Shown: in pieces, positions 1 through 9,227 of the stretch
How the letters are laid out: each line of letters begins with the position of its first letter
Position numbering within the stretch: the first letter of the stretch is position 1
Source of the DNA: Podila epigama
Lineage: Eukaryota; Mortierellomycota; Mortierellomycetes; Mortierellales; Mortierellaceae
NCBI GenBank assembly: GCA_015679605.1
Contig: JAAAVE010000471.1
Span: forward strand, 1,642 to 17,760
Direction: 5' to 3'
DNA: 16,119 nucleotides
The notes under the pieces: model-generated
The model's input: only the letters and a program-made list of their open reading frames with translations
What the model was told of the DNA's origin: nothing
Database searches by the model: none
Program-made: the position numbers and the translations under genes

Positions 1-7
1 ATCCAAT

Positions 8-42
8 CCACCCACCACCCACCACCCACCACCCATCACCCA
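8..42. repeat. CCACCCA heptamer tandem repeat in 5' leader of gene 1
   Basis: Four perfect 7-bp CCACCCA units (8-35) are followed by one variant unit (36-42). They lie 39 bp upstream of the ATG of the phosphotransferase gene, in a C/A-rich leader that is probably 5' UTR. The promoter itself appears to lie left of the window. Confidence 0.8.
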
Positions 43-80
43 ACCACACACAGAGAGAAACCCTTCCACACAAAACAGCC

Positions 81-1732
81 ATGACGACAGCAATGTTCAA
101 GACTGGGATGAACCGCTCCCTCCTCACCAACGACTTTTTCCAAAGCATTCTCGATCGAGCGCACGGTCCCAATACAACCAAGGCTCTGACTTGGTCTGAA
201 CAAGAGTTGGACTCGTCTGCCAGTATCCTTAGCAACATCAGCTCCGGTGACGATGATGAGGATGACAATTTTGAGGATGAGGACGAGGATAGTGGCCTTG
301 ACGACAAGCAAAATGTTGATGCGGCCAAGGTGGATGAGCCGTGTCCCATGAACGACATGACTGGACACTTTCTCTACAAAATCCAATACAAAAACATCCA
401 TTCAACAACACAAGAAGACATCCATCCTTCCAATCATAGCCACAGAGCGCACCTTGCCATCGAAAGTACCAGTCGATCATCATCATCATCGTTGTCATCA
501 ACGACCTCTAGAGACACACATCAAGATACCGATGACCAACTTTGGGTAGTTATAAAGTCCAAGCCCATTGATACCGCCCTCATCGAACTTACAAATATCA
601 TGGCCCAGTTACAGGGAGGCTCCTTCGCAGACGAATACGATCTTGTCAAGGACCTGACTGGCTTCCGCAACAGCCATATCCGCGAAATCGAACTTGCTGA
701 GCTCACATGGCAGTCAGGCGGCGCCATCGAACGAGTCTCGACAAAAGTCTACAATGTCCTCCGAAATGATTATCAGCAGCTGTATGCCCTGTGCCTCGAA
801 TACCTAGACCCGAACCAGAGTGGCGGAGCTATCTCGCACATGAACAGTACCGAAACGGCTCTGACCACCTGGTCTGCTGATGACATCCATCTGGTGTTGA
901 AGGACCTGGCATCGTTGCATGCCCAATTCCTGGGCCAAGAAAGCAGGTTGTTGGGTATGAGCTTTCTGGAGAATCCAACTCGGTCTTTGATGAAGGTGCT
1001 GCGGCCTGCATATGAGGCTATGATCCGTACCAACCGCAAAAACCAGCCTGAGCTCTTTTCAGAGTATCTGACCCAGGCTATGCTAGAGTACCTCGAGCAC
1101 TCTGACAAATTCTGGGCCACCATTGAAAGTAGCCCTAGAACTTTGGTAAGGAATACATTTTTTGGTTGACATGATAAGGTACGAGTGTAGCAAATTTTTT
1201 TTGTAGAGGTCTCCTCGACTAACTAATGAGGTGCCTTTTCGTTTCTGTGTTTTCTAATTCGCAATAGATTCATGGCGATTTCAACACTCGCAACATTTGC
1301 TTGCGCCGCGACTTGACCACAGGCGCAAAGCAACTCTGTGCATATGATTGGGAACTAGCATGCTGTCAAGTGCCCCAACGGGACGTGGTCGAGTTCCTGG
1401 CCTTTGTACTTCCACCTGACTCGCCAGAGTGGCCACATTATATCGAATACCATCGCTTGGCCCTGAAAGCATCTTTCGAATCCTACTTGTCTTCCTCCAC
1501 CTCTTCATCACCTACCGTGACCGCGATTCCATCTTCCCGCGCCTACTTGGAAGTAGCCAAGTTGGCCCTGATGGACTTTGCATCTCTGCGTGTGGCCATG
1601 TATGGCATCTCCAACTCGTTCAAGCAGGTTGAATGGCTGCCCCGCATTGTGGCTAGTGTAGAAGCACAAGTCCGTCGCCTGGGACCTTTGCGAGCCTCGC
1701 CTGAAAAGGTCCTTGTTCAGTCAAAATTTTGA
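81..1732 (+). CDS. APH/choline-kinase-like phosphotransferase (two exons)
   Basis: Exons 81-1145 and 1268-1732 join in phase 0 to give 509 aa. The splice restores the catalytic loop at the exon 2 start: IHGDFNTRN (about 356-364) with catalytic Asp359 and Asn364, then the metal-binding Asp382 in YDWE (381-384). These are hallmarks of the aminoglycoside phosphotransferase/choline kinase fold, which transfers the ATP gamma-phosphate to small hydroxylated substrates. An N-lobe strand VVIK with Lys159 may hold the ATP-binding lysine. Residues 56-75 are almost all Asp/Glu, and about 130-150 are Ser/Thr-rich, so the N-terminus is probably disordered. No signal peptide or membrane segment is seen, which suggests a cytosolic enzyme. 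The start at 81 follows a C/A-rich leader, and no other start is better. The gene converges on the betaine-lipid gene. The substrate is unknown: a choline/ethanolamine-type amino alcohol or another metabolite is possible. The fold call is firm and the function is open. Confidence 0.85.
1146..1267 (+). other. Intron of gene 1
   Basis: The donor is GTAAGG at 1146 and the acceptor is ATAG ending at 1267, giving 122 bp. Branch-like motifs are CTAAC at 1219-1223 and CTAAT at 1254-1258. Reading through meets a TGA shortly after the donor. Splicing joins TTG to ATT-CAT-GGC-GAT and recreates the HGD catalytic motif, which is strong support. Confidence 0.9.
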
Positions 1733-1797
1733 ACAATTTTTTTTTTTGATTTTCTCTTTTTTGACCAAGTTATCATATTCATTCTCATAATCTCGAC

Positions 1798-1803
1798 AAT
1801 AAA
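1798..1803 (+). terminator. Polyadenylation signal of gene 1
   Basis: A canonical AATAAA lies 66 nt after the stop codon at 1732, downstream of a T-rich stretch. It is the likely 3' end signal of the phosphotransferase mRNA. Confidence 0.65.
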
Positions 1804-1953
1804 CACATTTTGCATCTCATTGAAAACTATGATCATGTCTATCCTTTTGTTGCGTAAGCAAGGAAGAAAGAATGAATGAAAGAAAGACAAGCCCAAGATG
1901 ATGTAGATTGCTGTGAAGAATGGATAAAATGGATGATGAATAATGTGAATGTT

Positions 1954-1959
1954 TTTATT
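1954..1959 (-). terminator. Polyadenylation signal of gene 2
   Basis: TTTATT on the plus strand reads AATAAA on the minus strand, about 58 nt past the stop of the BtaA-like gene. Together with the plus-strand AATAAA at 1798 it marks tail-to-tail 3' ends inside a 284-bp spacer. Confidence 0.6.
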
Positions 1960-2016
1960 ACAGAGAATGAGATTGACAAAAAGCGAATAGAGGATAATTA
2001 ACAAAAAAGAATCGGT

Positions 2017-3428
2017 TCAGTCCTTGAGGATGGTCTCGATCACGAATCGACGGTAAAAGTATGTCCGGTCCTTTGCGGTGGCATTGTCGGACAACTCGAC
2101 TTCAGATTGGATAAGATCCTTCATATCATCAGGTCTCTCACGGGGCACGAACAAGTTCCAGTAGCAGATCCGAGCGTCCTTGGTACCCTTTTTATGGATT
2201 GCGGTCAGGAATGTCTTGAACAGGTCCTCGCCCATCCATTCAAAGATGTCGGACAAGTTGTACCCGTCGAAACGACCACTCTCCTCGGACTCGAGGTACT
2301 TGAGCACGTCGGCCCGGATCAACGTTACTCGATCGATCCTTGACCGGATCGTTTCGTAGTTCTCCTTGACGAGATAGTCTGGCAAGGCATTCAGACCACC
2401 TTGTTGACCAGTAAAGACGTATTCAGCATAGTAGTTGTCCCAGATTGGGATGTTGCGCACACCATTGCTGACCTTGGACAACAGGAAGGCACCCACGTCG
2501 AGGCGAACGTGCTCAAAGAACTTTGGGTCTCTGCCAAGGTGGCCGAGGGACATTTGTCCAAAAAAGGCCCGTGTGCCTGCACGCCAGATCCAAGTGTTAA
2601 AAACACTATCAAAGAACTTGGCTTGCTTAGCCAGGTCTGTGCTGGAGAGGAGAGTCTTGATGGTCGACTTGTAGTGGGCAAGGGGAATGATATACTTGCG
2701 GTAGATGCCAAAGAATTTTTCGAGGCGTCCGATGTGGATGATCTTGGCCTCGATCAGATCCAGGTGCTCGTCCCAGTAAGTCCGATATTCGTCGTTTGTG
2801 ATGGCTGCACGGACCTTGTTTTGGTATAGACCCACTCGTCCCTGAGCGCCAATGTCCTTGCCATCGAATTCGAATCCAAGAAGCTGTGTGAACTCGTCAT
2901 ACTCCAACGTCTTGTATGCTGCAATCTTGAGGGCACACAGAGCCAACTGAGCTGGGCTAAAGTCTGAAAAAAATGAAAGTGAGAGAGTATGTGATGGTGA
3001 GTGAAAGATCGAGCATGAGGACATCAAATATTTTATACTATTACATTTGAATGCCAACGAGAAAGAAAAAAAAAAAGCATCGTACCAATTGCAACGACTT
3101 CACGGGCATCGTCGAGGAGAAGGGCAAAGGCATTGTCACCTGCAGAGGCAATACTGAGGACACGGCTTTGGGGCTTGAGACGGAGTCCCTGGCGGAGTAG
3201 GCGGGTGTCCTCCCAGACCTGTGAGTAACGGATCTTTGAAAAGTCCACGGTAGCCTCGACGGTGGCACCATTGGCGCCGGCTTCGACAGTCTTGCGGCCA
3301 AGGGACTGGTGATAGAACTGAACGAGGGTTGAGACCAGGCGGATGTGAAGCGGGAGTGCTGTCTGCTTCTCTTGGCCAGCTGTTGTTGGTGCAGGCGCGG
3401 TCGATGTTGATGATGTTGAGACGGGCAT
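2017..3428 (-). CDS. btaA: BtaA-like S-adenosylmethionine:diacylglycerol 3-amino-3-carboxypropyltransferase (DUF3419), two exons
   Basis: Exons 3428-3086 and 2963-2017 join with a split Asp codon to give 429 aa. The BtaA family moves the 3-amino-3-carboxypropyl group of SAM to diacylglycerol, the first step to the phosphorus-free betaine lipid DGTS. Family marks are YSQVWED (68-74), the SAM-binding stretch VLSIASAGDNAF (90-101), the splice-restored acidic turn DFSPAQ (115-120), SDIFEWM (about 352-358), and a DR-x-FFY-like end DRTYFYRRF. The length matches stand-alone bacterial BtaA (about 410-420 aa). In many eukaryotes this domain is fused to the BtaB N-methyltransferase, but none is present here. 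The start chosen is MPVSTS at 3428. An in-frame ATG at 3569, either read through or joined by a possible 111-bp intron (3541-3431), could add a short N-terminus. The family call is firm, while activity on diacylglycerol is inferred. Confidence 0.9.
2964..3085 (-). other. Intron of gene 2
   Basis: On the minus strand the donor is GTACGA at 3085 and the acceptor is TTTTCAG ending at 2964, giving 122 bp. Exon 1 ends with G and exon 2 starts with AC. This makes the Asp codon of the conserved SAM-pocket motif (AIDFSPAQ), which strongly supports the splice. Confidence 0.9.
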
Positions 3429-3885
3429 TGCTTGTTTGTTATTTCTTGTTTGGTATGTGAGATGAGAGAAAGAAAAAAGAAAGAGAAAATGGGAAGAGCG
3501 AGGAAAGTCGTTTACTTTTAATGAGAAAAGTGAGGCTGTACCTTTTGCAACATTGGTAATAAAAGGCATAGGCCAGTCAGCCAGAATGATACCAGACGAT
3601 CCTCACATGCCACTGTCAAAGCTGTCAAACAGCGAAAAAAGAAATTCAAAGAACGATGTTCATGACGACGTCTTTTGAATAGAGAAAAAAAGAGCTCTGA
3701 ATGGGAACAAAATAACTAAACATGTACCATAGCGGATAGTTGTAACTGACAATTGAGAGCAAAAAAAAAAAAAGAATTAAAATGTTCAAAGTTCAGTTAA
3801 AGCCAATGCATTTAAAGTAATTGTGTGTGCATTGAATTGCTCATTGCGTTATTTGGTACGTACTTGTAGGTGGGTGCTGCTGCTT

Positions 3886-3941
<56 letters not shown>

Positions 3942-3969
3942 ATTGTTGTTGTTATTGTTGTCGTTGTTG
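3886..3969. repeat. (TTG)n trinucleotide microsatellite
   Basis: About 28 consecutive TTG units have a few interruptions (TTA twice, TCG once near the right end). The tract is 460 bp upstream of the BtaA-like start, in the divergent promoter region. It reads as poly-Leu, poly-Val or poly-Thr in different frames, which explains the false open frames around it. Confidence 0.95.
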
Positions 3970-4407
3970 ATGTCGATGGTGTTGGAAAAATGTACACACA
4001 AATGCACTCTTGTTTTCTTTTCTTTCATTTGGTTGCATTTGTTTGTGGTGGTGGCACATGCTTCAACGAAAATCGAAAATGAATCTGCTCTTTGTGCTGT
4101 TGCTGTTTGTCTGTTGTCTGTGTGAACATCGGCCCGTGAATCCCATTAATTCACCTATTGCGTATGCGTGCGTACTTTGACCACTTTTCCAAAGGATTCT
4201 GTCAAAAAAGCAATGGACAGACCATTGGCATTGGCATTGTTGTCTCACTTTCACTCTCACTCTTTTTTCCCTTCATTGTTCCTCGTCTCCTCAACCTTCA
4301 CTTTCATTCTCATTCGCATCTTCGCTCAATCATCCTTCCTTCTCCTTCTTTCCTCACTGACATCATCATCTTTCATATCTTTCCAACGACCTCTTCACAC
4401 ACGCACC

Positions 4408-4425
4408 TTTTTTTTTTTTTTTTTT
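4408..4425. repeat. Poly-T tract (18 T)
   Basis: An uninterrupted T run lies in the pyrimidine-rich leader upstream of the GNAT gene. Such dA:dT tracts often exclude nucleosomes at fungal promoters, so a promoter role is plausible but inferred. Confidence 0.8.
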
Positions 4426-4500
4426 CCTCAAGCCATCCCAAGCCCATTCAAAAAGAACCCCGCTACCATCACTCTCACGACCATCCCACCATTTCTTTAC

Positions 4501-4530
4501 GACACTTCACGACACTTCACAACACTTCAC
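4501..4530. repeat. Decamer tandem repeat (GACACTTCAC / AACACTTCAC)
   Basis: There are three head-to-tail 10-bp units, two GACACTTCAC and one AACACTTCAC, followed by a partial fourth unit. They lie about 200 bp upstream of the GNAT start codon in the presumed 5' UTR or promoter. The period of 10 bp matches one helical turn. Confidence 0.85.
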
Positions 4531-4644
4531 AACACCACCATAACTCATCGATACATCCAAAGCACCCTTCACTGAAATATAATTACACCATCCACGAACG
4601 AAACGCTCGTCACTGCATTGAACACACCTTTTATATGTTGCTAT

Positions 4645-4703
4645 CACACACACACACACACGCAAGCACACGCACACGCACACCATATCATATCATATCA
4701 TAT
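4645..4703. repeat. (CA)n followed by (CATAT)4 microsatellite
   Basis: An imperfect CA-rich tract (4645-4683) runs directly into four CATAT units (4684-4703). It ends 21 bp before the chosen ATG of the GNAT gene, so it is probably transcribed as the end of the 5' UTR. Confidence 0.85.
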
Positions 4704-4724
4704 ACCTTTCCACAACACCTCATC

Positions 4725-6301
4725 ATGTTGACAAACCTTGGAACCACTTACAACAGCGAACAGCGCAAGCGCACACCCGTACCGCTGCCCATGTCGGCAG
4801 TCTATAACAAACACCACTTCATTTCCCAGTTCGTCGCACTTCACCACCACAGTACACAGCCTGCCCTCGTCAATCAGCTTCTGACAGCACCCCTTCCCGG
4901 CACCTTTGCCGAGTACTGGATTCTCTACGACGACATGAACCGACCAATCGCTTGTGCTGCCGCCAACACCGTCATGTCCGATATGTCTGTTGGATACGTC
5001 GGCCTGTTCGAAGCAAAGGAAGCCTGGGCGGGTACAACTGTCCTGAGAACCGCAATCGAATGGCTGCGTCGTGGCGGTGTGCGCCAGTTTAACCCCGTCC
5101 GCCAAATCCTGGGACCTGTCAACCTCACCACCTGGCTCCAGTACCGTCTCCGTGTCGACAATGACGACTTGCCCTCCATGTCATATGAACCAAGACACCC
5201 TGCCTTTTACCAACAGTGTTTTGAACAGGTAGGGTTTACCAAAATGTTTGTTGAGTACGAGTGACATTGTGACAGTTCATTTCGATTTTCTTTTTTTTTT
5301 TTGCTAACGACTTGACTTATCTTAATTTTTTTTATCAGGCTGGATTTGTCAAGGCAATGGATTACCACTCGACATTCTTTGACATTGACCAAATTATTCA
5401 CGGATACGAAAAGAACGTCAGAGACTTGAATCTCGAAAAGTATGGAATGGTCATGCAACCTTGGAACACGCTTGACTTTGCAGCCTCTCTCAACCCGGAA
5501 CACAATCCTGATCTCACGCCTCAGGATAATGTCGCCAAGCGCATCTATGACCTAACGTTAGAGCTCTTTCGAGGCAAAGAACTCTTTGACGAGGGTCTCA
5601 CCCGCCAGTACCACCGGCAGATGGTCCTCAACGACATGATCTCTCGCCCTGAAGTAGACAACGCCTCGTTGCTTGACTTGTCCGCGTTTGTTGTCGATAC
5701 TGCGACGGGTGAGGATATTGGATACATGGCCTGCTGGAAAGAAGACCATCATACACTGGTCCTCAAGACCGTCGGCTTTGTTCCAAAGGTCCGGAAAACA
5801 AAGGTCTATGCGATAGCGTTGCTAGAGACCATGAAGCGGGCCAAAGACGTTTGGGGCTGCACCCGTGTCGTCTGTGCACTCATGAACGAGAACTCGACTG
5901 CCATTTCAGAGCATATGGGGGGTAAGGCTATTCGACACACCTACCGACTGTACATGCATAAGCCAAAGGCTACCCCCGCTTTTCACGACAAGGAAAATCG
6001 ACTTGCTGTTGAAGCAGATATTAGCAAGAGTGAGAATCATGCCAACCTAGCCAACCTTGGCCAAAAGGCATTCAAAGTCTCATCCTCGACGGCTCCCGTA
6101 CCGACGACATCACAAACCACGTTCCCCGAATCATCCTCTACTTCGACGGCCACTCGTGCATCAATCTCAACATTGGCTGCACAAGAAGCCGAGAGTCAAC
6201 AAAAGCGTCAACAAGATCTTTTGCGCCAGGCTTATGTGAATCAGCAGCGTCTCAAGAGCCTTGCCCAGCGTTCACAAGGCCGCCCTATGGCCAGATTGTA
6301 A
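4725..6301 (+). CDS. Tandem GNAT-fold (YghO-like) N-acyltransferase family protein, two exons
   Basis: Exons 4725-5228 and 5339-6301 join in phase 0 to give 488 aa. Residues about 60-200 resemble YghO-type GNAT proteins: YVGLFEA (91-97), LGPVNLTTW (129-137), then HPAFYQQCFEQ joined to AGFVKAMDY across the splice. A second GNAT-like half follows at about 235-400, with KTVGFVPKVRKT (311-322), MNENSTAISEHMGGKA (350-365) and a closing YRLYMHK. GNAT enzymes transfer acyl groups from acyl-CoA to amines, but the substrate here is unknown. Residues about 400-488 are Ser/Thr- and Gln-rich with a likely short coiled coil (AQEAESQQKRQQDLLRQAY). No signal peptide is seen. The start at 4725 is preferred because the frame upstream is repeat-derived and His/Ser/Thr-rich. 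The gene is divergent from the BtaA-like gene. The fold is fairly sure, and the activity and acceptor are not. Confidence 0.8.
5229..5338 (+). other. Intron of gene 3
   Basis: The donor is GTAGGG at 5229 and the acceptor is ATCAG ending at 5338, giving 110 bp. A CTAAC branch motif lies at 5304-5308, 30 nt before the acceptor, after a T-rich tract. Without splicing the frame stops at 5264 and gives a 179-aa protein lacking the second half. With splicing the conserved FEQ-AGF junction forms. Confidence 0.88.
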
Positions 6302-6448
6302 AGAGTGTGTTTCAGCACTTTGTCCTCTATCTTTATGGCATTTGGCCAAACATGAAATAACGTCCACAGTAACTGTACCAGCTACCAGATGAGAAAAAAA
6401 ATGGAAACATCATTGACGATAATGACATATATGCAAAAAAATGATAGT

Positions 6449-6474
6449 AATGACAACAATGACAACAATGACAC
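6449..6474. repeat. AATGACAAC tandem repeat
   Basis: Two perfect 9-bp AATGACAAC units and most of a third (AATGACAC) lie in the 3' flank of the GNAT gene, among several looser ATGATA/ATGACA words. Confidence 0.8.
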
Positions 6475-6561
6475 AGCCAAACTAGGGGTCCAGCTGTATA
6501 TCAGTAGCTAAGCTTTTATCTTTTATTTACCCTTACCTGACCTCTTTTGCGCACCAAACAT

Positions 6562-6575
6562 AATAAACAAATAAA
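6562..6575 (+). terminator. Paired AATAAA polyadenylation signals, gene 3
   Basis: AATAAA occurs at 6562-6567 and again at 6570-6575, about 260 nt after the stop at 6301. A weaker AAATAA lies closer, near 6355. Which one is used cannot be told from sequence. Confidence 0.45.
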
Positions 6576-8084
6576 CAAGTCAACTTCTCCAAAGACAGGA
6601 TGAGCAGTGTTTATGGTTTTTGTTTATGTTCCACTTATCGTCCTACGTTGTCAATAACCGACAGCACATCGAAAAATGCCAAACAGCCGAAAAGCTTTTG
6701 AAGATGACATGACTACGCGTCTACTTTGATTTTCTTATTGTCTAGACGAACAACCTAGAGACTTGACTCAAAAGATGCGCAATAGATATACCTTTCCTAG
6801 TTTGCTGTTGAGAACCATTGTCTTGTTTCCGTCAACAAACCGTTGTACATGTTTGTCTACATGCCTATTGTCATTACGTTTTTTTTCATTGCATCCAAAT
6901 CTCTCTCTCTTACTTCATACACAGTACGTACATTAGAATGTTCAGGGCCGCATAAACCATGCAATGCTTTGATGATTTGTCTTTAATATTCGTCATATGT
7001 TAGAGGCATGTACTTCGCCTCTCGTCTTTACGGGATATTACTCTACAAAGGTCCGCAAAAGCGCAGGCTTCTAATAATATGCACTTTTGTACTTTCTAAT
7101 ATGCTTGAATCACACCATTCGATAGAGGGATACTAAAGAGGTTCATTTGTATTAAACACGAGGGTTTAAGATGATGCAAAGTATGAAAGGAAGCATTGGA
7201 CATGAAAATAAAGGAAAAGGTCTATAATTATTGCTCACTTCCTTTGGCGCGATAATCACCTTTTTTTCCTGTCTATATTTCAGATATCTACAGAACGGTA
7301 CTTCCCATGACGTTGTCCAGCGCAGCCCCATCTCTTTGCCTCAGCATCGGGCATATGCCGAGTATCATATCATGCAAAAGCAACACCAAGTGGCAAGAGG
7401 TTTTTCAAGACTTGAAGCGCGTGTTAGAGCGAGAGTACTGTAATCCGCAGCCTATGACCAATTCTATGTTATGCATCGAGGAGTTGTTTTTTGCTTGACT
7501 TGTCGGAGCTTTTTTTTTGCAACATGACTCTATCCATGTTAAACCAAAGTCTTTTGGGCGCAAGTTGACTTCAAGCAATATGCAAGTGATCAAGGTACCC
7601 GGGCGAGCAATCCTATTTCTCTAAATACCTCTCAATCGATTGTCAACAACAAAAAGCAACAAACAATGTATTCCCTTTGGTCCAAAGCAAGGAATGAAAG
7701 ATTCAACAAAGACCATAGGTCTCGTTCGGTCCATGAATTTGTCCTGATGGCGCCCAGGTCAAGCTTTTCAGAAAAAAAAGTAGCAAAACGCAACTCGGCA
7801 AAATGATTTGCAAAAATAAACAGAGATTACATGGTGTATCACACAGAACACAAACAGATTTCAGTGTGGAGATGCAGATGTGTTTTTGTTTGTTTTGTTG
7901 GCGTTCTGTCCAACCTGGGTTAAAAAAAAAAAGATAACAACAACAACAACAGAATGGGAGAAGTGAGCCTGTGCTCGACAGTTGCTGGGATGATTCAAGG
8001 TTGCGACTGGAATGTGTATTTGTGGAGACATTTGTCGGTTGAGAGCATCCATGGCAGAAAGTTCAATGTTTGCGCCTACTGTCT

Positions 8085-8113
8085 GAGAGAGAATGAGAGA
8101 GAGAGAGAGAGAG
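8085..8113. repeat. (GA)n microsatellite
   Basis: This is a GA-dinucleotide tract with one AT interruption, within the long gene-free stretch. It underlies the Arg/Glu repeat of a false open frame there. Confidence 0.9.
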
Positions 8114-9188
8114 GTGGCACCCAACTGTATGCATGGATGATTTCTTTCTCAGATCGTTGCTACATACCTTCACGAATGTATCCAGGCAGCCGCGTTAAAG
8201 TGAATCCCATGATACATGAAAAGTGTTCAGAGAACAGCAGCACAAGATTCATGCATGTCGCTCCTGCCGGCTTAGAAATTGAACCTGCAGGCATAATATT
8301 TGTAGATTCGATGATCCATCCGAAAGTACGTGTTGCTCACTGTCGGAGGTTCTGGATTCGAGACGAAAATCGACATGCATGCGATCTCCAAAGCGATCCC
8401 ATGAGAAAAGAAAACACCAATCGCTAAAAACAGCAGAAACCAACAAACATCAACAACGGTTTTTTCCTTGCGCATCCGCTTTTTGTTTCTTCAACAAGAC
8501 TCCCGTGTCCATCAACCATTGGTGCTTTAGCGAAAAGAGAGATAAGCAACAAAAAGACCAAGGTCGAAAACCCTGTTGTTGTTCTTGTCAATGCTACAAT
8601 GTTTAGAGTACATTTTACGCCCTTCCTTGAGCAATTGTTTTTGCTTCACGACAGACCCATTCGCGACAACATCATCCAAACTGCGATGACTGTACGTACC
8701 CGAGACACGAGAATGCGGAATATTTGTTTTTATGCTCATTGGGATTAAATGCATCCACACTATCTCATCTTGCAGAGATTTGTTAGCGCATGTTTGTGAA
8801 GGCTGTAATCTATTTTTCTTTTTGTGTTGCTAAAGTTTGCATCGAACCTCTCCATCTCTCATTCTCTCTCTTCATCACCCGTGCCTTTAATTTAGTCTTC
8901 CTTTCTTTTTTTTAGGCTTGTGCTCGTGTCAAAGTGAGGTGAGTGAGTGTCTTTTGCTCTTTTTGTGACCAAGGACACAGACTTTGAGAGATGAAAAGTA
9001 CATCGTGTTCGTGTAAAGGTGTGCTGTACATGTGTTCGAACGGTTCTATTATTTTTGACCATTTGAACAAAGGTGCATTTTACAAAGGCGGGGATTGAAC
9101 GGAGGAATGGGTTCCAGTGTTAATATCCAAAACAAGCAATGCAAATTGTTCAAAGGTATCGAAGGATTGGTAATGTTCACATCCGCCT

Positions 9189-9227
9189 GTTTGTTTGTTT
9201 GTTTGTTTGTTTGTGTCTGTGTCTGTG
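9189..9227. repeat. (GTTT)6 plus (GTGTCT)2 repeat
   Basis: Six GTTT units (9189-9212) are followed by two GTGTCT units and a partial third. The compound microsatellite lies about 730 bp upstream of the large fusion gene. Confidence 0.9.

Larger units (their letters stand above)
3429..4724. promoter_or_regulatory. Divergent intergenic region between genes 2 and 3, repeat-rich
   Basis: This 1.3 kb gap separates divergent starts (minus at 3428, plus at 4725) and should hold both promoters and both 5' UTRs. A minus-strand CCAAT lies at 3552-3556, about 125 bp upstream of the gene 2 ATG. The gene 3 side from about 4240 to 4720 is strongly C/T/A-rich with little G on the plus strand, as in a pyrimidine-rich leader. 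It contains a (TTG)n tract, an 18-nt T run, a decamer repeat and (CA)n/(CATAT)n repeats. No clear TATA box was identified. Open frames here are low-complexity translations of the repeats and are not called as genes. Confidence 0.6.

Noticed and set aside
1925-1960. A snoRNA C-box-like GATGATGA word
   Set aside because: No D box (CTGA) or terminal stem is found at a suitable distance. It lies in the 3' UTR overlap zone of genes 1 and 2.
2107-2829. Plus-strand open frames opposite the BtaA-like gene
   Set aside because: They overlap the exon with firm DUF3419 motifs on the minus strand, and the plus frames show no domain.
3812-4125. Open frames of poly-Leu, poly-Val and poly-Thr on both strands
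   Set aside because: They are produced by the (TTG)n microsatellite in different frames, and no other coding evidence exists.
4158-4724. Upstream in-frame extension of the GNAT gene from ATG at 4158 or from ATG near 4635
   Set aside because: The translation is His/Ser/Thr/Phe-rich and derived from CA-, TCA- and poly-T repeats, unlike protein-coding sequence. The domain begins only after 4725.
8335-8385. A tRNA-like GGTTCTGGATTCGAGAC stretch
   Set aside because: It only loosely resembles a B box. No A box, acceptor stem or cloverleaf pairing could be made around it.
7954-8427. 157-aa plus-strand open frame
   Set aside because: It spans a GA microsatellite, shows no known domain, and its residue composition looks random. 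It cannot be supported as a gene.
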